DNA of 7,307 bases from Candidatus Bathyarchaeota archaeon (GTDB lineage: Archaea > Thermoproteota > Bathyarchaeia > Bathyarchaeales > Bathycorpusculaceae), in contig DAOVFL010000045.1 of assembly GCA_030672945.1 (NCBI GenBank), positions 1-7,307 on the forward strand, written 5' to 3'. Both the position numbers and the translations under genes were made by a program. The notes beneath the pieces were generated by a model. The model saw nothing but the letters and a program-made list of their open reading frames with translations. It had not been told where the DNA came from and did no database searches. Of the stretch, positions 1 to 5,182 are shown one piece after another. Each line of letters opens with the position of its first letter. Within the stretch, counting starts at the first letter, position 1.

Positions 1-2537
1 TTCACGTGAGGTTCTTTGACAACTTTGACAAAGCTTATCAAGTCACCAGCTTTTATCTCCATTCCTCTTTTTTGGAGGATTCTAGCGGCTTTAACATGTT
101 GAGGTGTAGTTTTTGTATAGCGTTCTGGTGCTTCGCCTAAAACCATGTTGAATGCCAAGTCATTCAAGCTTTCCCATTCACGTCGCTTCAACCGAAAATA
201 GCAGTTTCGTACGATTTCGCGTATATCCTTCTTAACTTTTTGGAAGTCTGCTGGTGTTTTGACTTGAGCCAAATCTTCTTTCATTGAATTGAAGGCTTTT
301 TTGATGAACAATGGAATGTGCCTTTTCTTACCTGTTAAGCCTTTAACATCAACACTTCCATCTTCCAGAACTCCGAGGTAATTCTTCTTTCGTGAACTGA
401 AAACTGCGTATCTGTAAACCTTATCCACATCCAACCCCATCTTCAATTCTTGCTCAGCCCATTGTGCAAGCTCTTCAATTTGTTCTTGTGATGGGTTTTT
501 TAGGAAAACGCTGTCAGTATCACCGTATAGTACTTGGATATTGAGATTCTTTGTTTTGTTAATTATTTGGGTTATCGAGTGTCTTCCAATAGCTGCTGTT
601 GCTTCCGCCACTGGTGGGCAGTAAAGGTCGAAGGATTCGGCTCCGAAAACTCCGTAACTTGCGTTCAAAATGACTTTAAGAGCTCCTTGAATAATCTTAT
701 ACCAGCTTCTCAACTCTGTTGGCAAAGTTTCATCTTTCGATCTTGGTTTATACCATTGCACTCGCAAGTCTCTAAGCGAACCGATTAATAGACTTTCTAG
801 TGCTCGTTTTTTCCGGCAAACCCAATGAGGTGTTTCTGGAATACTGTTATTGCGGCATTCTGGGTGCGGACAACGTATAGATTGATAACCAAGGTTCCAA
901 ACTTTTATTATTGATGGATACAGACTTGGGAAGTCCATGACTGCAACGTTGAAGTGGACGCCTGGAACGGGTTCAACAACTGTTGCACCTTTATATTTTT
1001 TGTTTTTAATTATTGCCTTCGTTGTCGTTTTACCCTTTATGGCTAGGATGTCTGCTGCGTTTGGAATGAGCATGTTTCTTCTACGGTGTTCGCGGTGCAT
1101 AAAATTCCTTATCCATCGTGAGACACCTTGGCGGCTTACATCCTCCATTGGCATACTACTGATTCTAGATAAAACTAGAATGAGTTTCATGACTAAATCA
1201 TCTTCGAAGCTTGTAAGTTTAAAAGTGATTTCAGCATCTCTGAGACAGTATTTGGCGAGTTCTGTGTAAGTTAATTCACCAATGTTCTTTTCCCACTTGA
1301 TTTTTTCTAATTGGATTAGTGCTTTGCCAATACTGTTAAGTGTTTTATCTTTGTAGCGGTTGTTAAAGGCGTAAATTTGAATTGAACGGTTGAAGAAAAA
1401 TCTGTACAAGTCAATATGTACACCGTACTTCAGTAAACAGACACGTCTACCCACATTTATTGGGATTTCATCTCTTCTAAAACCGAAGTTTTGTGCTCTG
1501 TGGGCTAAATAATGTAGGTCAAAATTATCACCATTGAAAGTTATAACAAAGGGATAACTCCATAAAGCATCAAAAACCGCCCTTATGAGCTTTTCTTCAG
1601 CATCGAAATACTCAAGGGTTACATCCGCTGGAAGCTTTTCAGCTCCCTCTCGTACACCTCGTCTCTTTAAGATTAAAACTCTCTTTTGTCCGTTGAAGTC
1701 ATAAAGTGAAACGCAGACGACGGGATAAGCAGCTTCACGAGGATCAGGCATCCTTGTTGGAATAGATGAGTAAACTTCTATGTCTAATGCTATGCGGCGG
1801 AATTTCGGGGCTGGATACTCCAAAAGTCTAGTCCACTGGTCAATGTATTGTAGCTCTTCAGATGTTTCATCTTTGAAAGTTTCATGTATATGTTGAACCA
1901 TCTTTTCAGTTTTTTCTAAAGATTTTAGAACAAGATTGCTGTTTTTTACTTCATAAATCATTCCAGGCCATAGATTTTTATCGTAAATGTAGGATTGGTA
2001 ATACTTTATCTTGGATTCCCAAACCTTGATTTCCTCTGGGGAAATTGGAGTTTCTGATATTTTTGGGAAGTCTTCTGGAATTATATCCCTTATGCATCCT
2101 GTTGGACGGCCGCCGATGGCCAATGGATCTTTCGATATGATTTTTGTGACTTTTATATTCTTATCCAGTAATGGATCAAACTTTTCTACTATTTCGAAGT
2201 GGTGGAAACTTGGATGATTGACTAAGCGGTTGATTTTTTCAAGTTCGTATGGTGAAAGGTTGGTTAAGCAGTATGGTTTATGTTCTGTGTTGTCATACCA
2301 GAAATAGATTTGAGCTGATGTGGGTTCATAGAGTTTGATTATTGCTTTTCTAGTTTTCCCATCGTAGGTGGCTGAAACAAAGTATGAAGGAGGTAAGTTT
2401 TCAGGGGTCACTGGCGGAAAAGCGTGTTGATTCTTTTTTTTGGCTATAGATTGCTTGAAGGATGGAACTTTCGCTTCGATTTTTTCTGAAGGTTTAGCTT
2501 TTGCATTAGAGAATTCGATTAAGCGATGTTGTTTCAT
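1..2537 (-). CDS. polB: Family B DNA polymerase, crenarchaeal PolB1 (Dpo1) type, 3' end cut by the window edge
   Basis: Probable main replicative DNA polymerase with proofreading. Translating the minus strand gives 845 uninterrupted residues; the end of the thumb lies beyond base 1. Visible landmarks: the N-terminal domain motif YDNTEHKPY (81-89); exonuclease motif Exo I LDIEV (D252, E254), Exo II FNGDNFD (334-340) and Exo III YCLRD (Y430, D434); polymerase motif A DFPSLYPS (D535), motif B K621 to NASYG (625-629), motif C YGDTDS (D673, D675), KKNY (717-720), and the thumb segment TPQHVKAA (811-818). All catalytic acids are present, so both activities should work. Resemblance along the whole length to Sulfolobus Dpo1 (about 880 aa) suggests that some 40 residues are missing. 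Residues 1-45 are a lysine-rich tail, probably flexible; Dpo1 also has such a tail. The start is ATG 2537, since an in-frame TAA lies eight codons upstream. The Shine-Dalgarno is weak. The SSB-like gene lies upstream on the same strand. Confidence 0.96.
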   Translation of the reverse strand, partial: MKQHRLIEFSNAKAKPSEKIEAKVPSFKQSIAKKKNQHAFPPVTPENLPPSYFVSATYDGKTRKAIIKLYEPTSAQIYFWYDNTEHKPYCLTNLSPYELEKINRLVNHPSFHHFEIVEKFDPLLDKNIKVTKIISKDPLAIGGRPTGCIRDIIPEDFPKISETPISPEEIKVWESKIKYYQSYIYDKNLWPGMIYEVKNSNLVLKSLEKTEKMVQHIHETFKDETSEELQYIDQWTRLLEYPAPKFRRIALDIEVYSSIPTRMPDPREAAYPVVCVSLYDFNGQKRVLILKRRGVREGAEKLPADVTLEYFDAEEKLIRAVFDALWSYPFVITFNGDNFDLHYLAHRAQNFGFRRDEIPINVGRRVCLLKYGVHIDLYRFFFNRSIQIYAFNNRYKDKTLNSIGKALIQLEKIKWEKNIGELTYTELAKYCLRDAEITFKLTSFEDDLVMKLILVLSRISSMPMEDVSRQGVSRWIRNFMHREHRRRNMLIPNAADILAIKGKTTTKAIIKNKKYKGATVVEPVPGVHFNVAVMDFPSLYPSIIKVWNLGYQSIRCPHPECRNNSIPETPHWVCRKKRALESLLIGSLRDLRVQWYKPRSKDETLPTELRSWYKIIQGALKVILNASYGVFGAESFDLYCPPVAEATAAIGRHSITQIINKTKNLNIQVLYGDTDSVFLKNPSQEQIEELAQWAEQELKMGLDVDKVYRYAVFSSRKKNYLGVLEDGSVDVKGLTGKKRHIPLFIKKAFNSMKEDLAQVKTPADFQKVKKDIREIVRNCYFRLKRREWESLNDLAFNMVLGEAPERYTKTTPQHVKAARILQKRGMEIKAGDLISFVKVVKEPHV

Positions 2538-2592
2538 TTTGGTCCTTAACCTTGGCTTAATTTATGAGCAGGATAGCCTAAAATCTTTGCTT

Positions 2593-2598
2593 GTATAT
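2593..2598 (-). promoter_or_regulatory. polB: Candidate TATA box for polB
   Basis: On the minus strand the sequence reads ATATAC within TCATATACAA, about 56-61 bases before the polB ATG. With the usual archaeal spacing of about 25 bases this puts a transcript start near 2570 and a leader of roughly 33 bases. It begins five bases after the stop codon of the small ORF at 2695-2603. Motif-only call. Confidence 0.35.
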
Positions 2599-2602
2599 GA
2601 TG

Positions 2603-2695
2603 TCAACTTTTCTGTTGTGTACGAATTTTTTTGGTTGTGTCCTCGTTGATGTTCTTAATGGGTTCTCTAATTGTTAACAGACCTATGTCTCCCAT
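2603..2695 (-). CDS. Possible 30-aa small protein upstream of polB
   Basis: Short ORF on the minus strand in the 263-base gap between the OB-fold gene and polB. It starts at ATG 2695 and encodes MGDIGLLTIREP (1-12) followed by a polar, lysine-rich tail ending in QQKS; the stop is TGA at 2603. The open frame reaches about 14 codons further upstream without another start. A strong TATA-like sequence lies about 50 bases before the ATG. I do not recognise the product. The hydrophobic beginning followed by a charged tail could be a real micro-protein, the tail of a decayed gene, or chance. The Shine-Dalgarno is poor (only TTGGA nearby). Its stop is only five bases before the putative polB TATA box, so it may simply be part of a long polB leader. 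Confidence 0.22.
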   Translation of the reverse strand: MGDIGLLTIREPIKNINEDTTKKIRTQQKS

Positions 2696-2745
2696 CCAGT
2701 GTTTTCCAACCGCTATCCTTTTTTTGTTTTTACTTCATGTTTTCC

Positions 2746-2752
2746 ATATATA
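2746..2752 (-). promoter_or_regulatory. Strong TATA-like box in the polB upstream region
   Basis: The minus strand reads ACTATATATGG, the best TATA match in this gap. With about 25 bases to the start site, transcription would begin near 2723, shortly before the small ORF at 2695, and could continue into polB. It is thus either the small-ORF promoter or a distal polB promoter. No BRE element is clear enough to assign. Confidence 0.33.
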
Positions 2753-2800
2753 GTTATGTACGGAATCTTTTGAACTTGCTTCGCGCGCAACTCTATTGTC

Positions 2801-3421
2801 CTAGTTGGCAGTCACTTTTCGATAAATACTAAGATCGCCGTTTTTTCCAAGTCTTAACTGTCTCTCTCCCTTGAATGCGGATATTCTTGCATTCTGAATT
2901 TGAACGGTATCTCCTACGGATATAGAATTTATTTGCTCGTTCCACAAGCACAACTTGATTTTTCCAGTTTCGTCCGATACTAATGCGTTAGCCACGCTAG
3001 CACAGTTTCCAAACCTTGTAACAACAAACGTAGGTTCTGCAATTTCAACAACCTCAGCTTTCAAACTGACACGTTTCATCCCGATTCGTAACTCTCTGAT
3101 CTGCAGCACATGCGGACCTCTATCCTTTTTAATGAGACGTCTCCAGAACACACTGGCTTTTCTAGCATCTTTGATCGGATTATCTCGCATCAATAGAAAT
3201 CCCTTCGATATCGGGAACTGTGCTACAACCTTTGACCCTTTTGTTATCAGAAAGACAGCGCTTTCTTTTTGCTTGCATCGACATTCGATCGAAAGATCCC
3301 CGCATGCAGATCTGCGGTTTTCACCAGCTGAAACCAACGCTTGGAAAAACATGTCTGGGTCAACTTCATATTTTGCAGAAAGAAACGCGAGATAATCGCC
3401 GATTGTTGCTTTGTTTCGCAT
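2801..3421 (-). CDS. SSB/RPA-like OB-fold protein with an unrecognised N-terminal domain
   Basis: Probable single-stranded-DNA-binding protein of 206 aa. Residues about 107-200 match the crenarchaeal SSB OB fold: IGMKRVSLKAEVVEI (113-127), LVSDETGKIKLCLW (147-160), SVGDTVQIQNARISAFKG (168-185) and a final basic stretch. Compared with the remembered Sulfolobus SSB, the stacking residues W56 and F79 correspond to W160 and F183, but W75 corresponds to R179. The glycine/arginine-rich acidic tail of Sulfolobus SSB is absent; the protein ends soon after the OB fold. Residues 1-105 are not a domain I recognise: a short helical start (IGDYLAFLSAKYEV), three cysteines (C40, C47, C49) that do not form a classical zinc pattern, a probable beta hairpin (55-71) and a basic segment (84-101). 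The start is ATG 3421 with a weak AAGGTAG upstream. It is followed on the same strand by polB, consistent with a replication or repair role. Binding to DNA rather than RNA is inferred. Confidence 0.85.
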   Translation of the reverse strand: MRNKATIGDYLAFLSAKYEVDPDMFFQALVSAGENRRSACGDLSIECRCKQKESAVFLITKGSKVVAQFPISKGFLLMRDNPIKDARKASVFWRRLIKKDRGPHVLQIRELRIGMKRVSLKAEVVEIAEPTFVVTRFGNCASVANALVSDETGKIKLCLWNEQINSISVGDTVQIQNARISAFKGERQLRLGKNGDLSIYRKVTAN

Positions 3422-3465
3422 TGTTTTTCTACCTTTTTCTTAATACTGCTTCCATTACCCAAGCC

Positions 3466-3473
3466 ATTTTTAA
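3466..3473 (-). promoter_or_regulatory. Candidate TATA-like box for the OB-fold gene
   Basis: The minus strand reads TTAAAAAT about 45-52 bases before the ATG at 3421, which would give a leader of about 20-25 bases containing the weak Shine-Dalgarno AAGGTAG. AT-rich sequence is common here, so the call is weak. Confidence 0.25.
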
Positions 3474-3541
3474 CATGTTTTCTTTTTTCTCCCGGAGATA
3501 TTCTGCCCTTTCTACGGATACTTATCTGTCCTGCAGGCAGT

Positions 3542-3685
3542 CTACTTCACGAACTTCGTTGGGTGTCTTTTGAATCTCTTCTTGCAGGTTAGGCTGCAAA
3601 AATGATAGGTCTCGCCACCGTAGGTGATTTTGAACTTGGCTGTCTTAGCGTCCAGAACGGCGCCACAAACGGGATCTCTAGGCAT
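3542..3685 (-). CDS. YHS-domain metal-binding mini-protein
   Basis: A complete 47-residue protein consisting of just one YHS domain. It starts MPRDPVCGAVLD, which matches the family opening (xDPVCGMxVD). It continues through a beta-rich segment (FKITYGGETYHFC, 18-30) to the second half, CSLTCKKRF (30-38), and ends HPTKFVK. The family's conserved cysteines are present as C7, C30 and C34, with Y27-H28 before C30. YHS domains occur alone or fused to copper ATPases, oxygenases and similar proteins, and are thought to bind metal; the exact role of the free-standing form is not known. ATG 3685 was chosen because homologues begin a few residues before DPVC. An in-frame ATG at 3700 would add MRLKI. 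Neither has a good Shine-Dalgarno, so a short-leader transcript is possible. It lies between the CxxC mini-protein and the OB-fold gene on the same strand. Confidence 0.85.
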   Translation of the reverse strand: MPRDPVCGAVLDAKTAKFKITYGGETYHFCSLTCKKRFKRHPTKFVK

Positions 3686-3735
3686 TATTTTTAATCTCAT
3701 GAGAGAGTGTGCATACTGCTTATTATCTCTGTTGA

Positions 3736-3750
3736 TAAAAAAAGAAAAGG
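3736..3750 (-). terminator. T-rich transcription terminator after the CxxC mini-protein gene
   Basis: The minus strand reads CCTTTTCTTTTTTTATC about 37-51 bases after the stop of the CxxC gene. Archaeal RNA polymerase terminates on such T tracts without needing a hairpin. The same AT-rich tract lies about 50-65 bases before the YHS gene start and may also serve as its TATA region. The two roles cannot be separated from sequence alone. Confidence 0.42.
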
Positions 3751-3786
3751 GTGCGTAAAACGGATCGAAGATTTTAGCTAATAAGC

Positions 3787-3933
3787 TTAATATCTTCTCG
3801 GGGGTCTTCTTTTAGCATAGCATTCTCGGCAGTATACGGGTCTGCTTCCGTCAGGTTTGAAAGGAACTTCACATTCTTTGCCACAATCGGCGCATACGGC
3901 CTTATGCATTTCTCTGTTTTCTCTATACGACAA
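3787..3933 (-). CDS. CxxC-x17-CxxC zinc-binding mini-protein
   Basis: A 48-residue protein beginning MSYRENREMHKAVCADCG. The four cysteines are C14, C17, C35 and C38: the pair CADC, then exactly 17 residues, then the pair CREC. This is the hallmark of the CxxC-x17-CxxC domain family (remembered as TIGR04272), which probably folds around one zinc ion. An extra cysteine, C21, lies in the spacer. The middle segment EVPFKPDGSRPVY is the typical family linker, and the protein ends in a basic tail (AKRRPPRRY), which could contact nucleic acid; that is inference. The molecular function of the family is not established. The start is TTG 3933, chosen because a full Shine-Dalgarno lies eight bases upstream and the resulting N-terminus (xYRENREMHKAVC) fits the family. 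An ATG-only gene caller would start at M9 or miss the gene altogether. Confidence 0.88.
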   Translation of the reverse strand: MSYRENREMHKAVCADCGKECEVPFKPDGSRPVYCRECYAKRRPPRRY

Positions 3934-3941
3934 TCAAATTA

Positions 3942-3948
3942 CACCTCC
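3942..3948 (-). promoter_or_regulatory. Full Shine-Dalgarno of the CxxC mini-protein gene
   Basis: The minus strand reads GGAGGTG, then eight bases, then the TTG start codon. It is a near-perfect match to the archaeal anti-Shine-Dalgarno and decides the unusual start. It is the best ribosome binding site in the window. Confidence 0.8.
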
Positions 3949-4291
3949 ATTTAATAGTTAACGAAAAACTAGCATTCTAAGGGAATTCTAATTCTCGCGT
4001 GTCTAATCAGTTGACATATTGATCTATTTAAGCTTGCCTGTGTGCACGAGTTTTCCTTCTGCATCTCTGCTCCCTTCAGTCTCTGCATGAGCGTTTTACC
4101 AGAATCCACTTTTGCGTGCGCGAAATTATATCCGCCTTTGTGAGATTGAAGGAACATGATGTACCAACAATAGAATCCCCTCAAGATTTCATGTATTCCT
4201 AGTGAATGCAAGCAACACAAAAGATTGAAATAGGAAAAATCAAACACTTCACGACTGGACCCGAGCTCTCTTGAGATGTTGACTCACTGTA

Positions 4292-4310
4292 AGGCGCGTG
4301 CGACGCGTTT
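4292..4310. other. GC-rich hairpin in the intergenic interval
   Basis: Bases 4292-4299 (AGGCGCGT) can pair with 4303-4310 (ACGCGTTT) across a three-base GCG loop, giving eight pairs including two G-U wobbles on the plus strand; four of the core pairs are G-C. It stands out from the AT-rich surroundings. No T tract follows, so it does not look like an intrinsic terminator. It could be part of a structured transcript; strand and function are unknown. Confidence 0.3.
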
Positions 4311-4442
4311 CACTTCGCTACTGCCAAAGAAGGTGAGGGCGCTGTAAATCTTATACAGGTGGGACTTCAATATGTCTGCCACCACGAAGGAGTAATGCTG
4401 TTCAGAAAATATGAGTGAAGACATAATTAATGGGAAAAATGC

Positions 4443-4451
4443 TTAATTAAT
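4443..4451 (+). promoter_or_regulatory. pfdB: Candidate TATA box for the pfdB operon
   Basis: TTAATTAAT lies 39-47 bases before the GTG start of pfdB. With normal archaeal spacing a transcript would begin near 4472, giving a short leader that contains the purine-rich GGAAGGATGA ribosome binding region (4477-4486). A second copy of TAATTAAT at 4424-4431 could be an alternative box. Confidence 0.4.
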
Positions 4452-4489
4452 AGCTTTGACGTATTGCTGTGCTGATGGAAGGATGAAAA

Positions 4490-4855
4490 GTGAGTGAAGA
4501 AATTTCAAAGCTTCCACCTCAAATCCAAGAGCGTTTACTGAGACTTCAACAGTTACAACAAACTCTTCAAACAGTCCTAGCGCAAAAACAGCAAGTAGAA
4601 CTTGAACTAACAGAGATTGAACAATCCCTAAACGAATTACAGAAAATAACAGATGACACAATCATATACAAGTCAATAGGTTCACTGCTAGTAAAAGCCC
4701 AAAAAACAAAGGTAACTGCTGACCTGAAGGAACGAAAGGAACTGCTGAACATGCGAACCACAGTTATTGGAAAACAAGAAGAACGATTACGAGGACAATT
4801 AAAGAACTTACAGGCAAAACTCCAAAAAGACCTAAGCCCTATCTCGCCCTCCTAG
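4490..4855 (+). CDS. pfdB: Prefoldin subunit beta
   Basis: Beta subunit of the archaeal prefoldin chaperone, a cytoplasmic hexamer of two alpha and four beta subunits that holds unfolded proteins at coiled-coil tips and passes them to the thermosome. The 121-aa length is normal for the family. Layout: an opening LPPQIQE (8-14), a first coiled-coil helix rich in Q, L and E (about 12-52), the beta-hairpin core DDTIIYKSIGSLLVKA (55-70), and a second coiled-coil helix (about 80-115). The start is GTG 4490: an in-frame TGA lies two codons upstream, and GGAAGGATGA precedes it at suitable distance. The ATG at 4483 is in another frame and gives only four codons. It is the first gene of the pfdB - DUF3194 - DHH operon. 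Its TAG stop is in the same frame as the next gene, nine codons before that gene's start. Confidence 0.95.
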   Translation: MSEEISKLPPQIQERLLRLQQLQQTLQTVLAQKQQVELELTEIEQSLNELQKITDDTIIYKSIGSLLVKAQKTKVTADLKERKELLNMRTTVIGKQEERLRGQLKNLQAKLQKDLSPISPS

Positions 4856-4879
4856 CCGCAAAACCTTTGGTGGAAAATT

Positions 4880-5182
4880 GTGGAAGAGCTTGGCTTACCA
4901 GAGCTAAACAGCAGACAAATTGAAGAACTCTGCTTAATTGTGGAGAAAGTCGCTAGAGAACATGTCCTATCAAGTGTTTCTCCAAAAAGAGTAGATGAGC
5001 TAAACATAAGTGTGGAAACGGAAGGAACAAAACCTGTCAGACTCACGGTTGATGTTAACATCTCTTTATCACCATTGATGAAAAGGTTTAACGTGCAAAA
5101 ACTTGTTGATGAAGCAGTAAAGGAAGCATTCATCTCAGCCGAAAATTACTTAAAGGAACTAACATGTTGTTCCAAGAAATAA
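4880..5182 (+). CDS. DUF3194 family protein
   Basis: A 100-residue archaeal protein of unknown function. It opens MEELGLPELNSRQIEELC and has a helix (about 11-30), a beta region with alternating hydrophobics (LNISVETEG, then VRLTVDVNISLS, 53-64), and a C-terminal helix VQKLVDEAVKEAFISAENYLKE (72-93). This pattern, the length and the position directly after prefoldin beta fit DUF3194 (Pfam PF11419). No catalytic or metal-binding motif is evident; the CC near the end (96-97) overlaps the next gene. The start is GTG 4880, with GGTGG at 4869-4873 as ribosome binding site. The gap from the pfdB stop is 24 bases, and its 3' end overlaps the DHH gene by 19 bases, suggesting translational coupling. 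Repeated co-occurrence with prefoldin in archaea hints at a related housekeeping role, but this is inference. Confidence 0.85.
   Translation: MEELGLPELNSRQIEELCLIVEKVAREHVLSSVSPKRVDELNISVETEGTKPVRLTVDVNISLSPLMKRFNVQKLVDEAVKEAFISAENYLKELTCCSKK

Larger units (their letters stand above)
3934..4489. other. Gene-free interval between the leftward and rightward gene clusters
   Basis: About 556 bases separate the start of the leftward CxxC gene from the start of rightward pfdB, so promoters for both directions must lie here. A GTG-started 92-codon minus-strand frame (4247-3969) is open but shows no domain, has four cysteines and mixed hydrophobic and polar blocks without pattern, and is not convincing as a gene. 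On the plus strand a frame open from 4293 to 4418 ends YVCHHEGVMLFRKYE but has only a late GTG start. No tRNA, rRNA, SRP RNA or RNase P RNA signature was seen. Two hairpins (4292-4310 and 4342-4358), a repeated 10-mer and two TAATTAAT boxes lie in its right half. It may hold an unannotated RNA or the remains of a lost gene. Confidence 0.6.

Noticed and set aside
937..1269. Plus-strand open frame of 110 codons
   Set aside because: Antisense to the exonuclease-to-palm part of polB, which is continuous and carries all catalytic motifs.
2718..2732. T-rich tract on the plus strand (seven T, G, five T)
   Set aside because: It could terminate plus-strand transcription, but no plus-strand gene precedes it; on the minus strand, where the genes are, it is A-rich and not a terminator.
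2955..3395. Plus-strand open frame of 146 codons
   Set aside because: It lies entirely antisense to the OB-fold gene, whose minus-strand translation has clear SSB motifs. The plus-strand product has no domain and is a shadow frame.
3434..3481. Short minus-strand peptide MLKMAWVMEAVLRKR before the OB-fold gene
   Set aside because: Only 15 codons, without a ribosome binding site, and lying over the candidate TATA region of the OB-fold gene.
3530..3537. Palindrome CCTGCAGG just after the YHS stop codon
   Set aside because: An isolated 8-base palindrome without T tract or repeats nearby; chance is sufficient.
3969..4247. Minus-strand open frame of 92 codons starting GTG
   Set aside because: No recognisable domain, no ribosome binding site and no regular secondary-structure pattern. 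It cannot be told from chance, so it is mentioned only in the gap description.
3934..4489. Search for tRNA, rRNA, C/D-box RNA, SRP RNA, RNase P RNA and CRISPR repeats
   Set aside because: No T-loop consensus, no paired C and D boxes at proper distance, no known RNA core motifs and no regularly spaced repeats were seen by eye.
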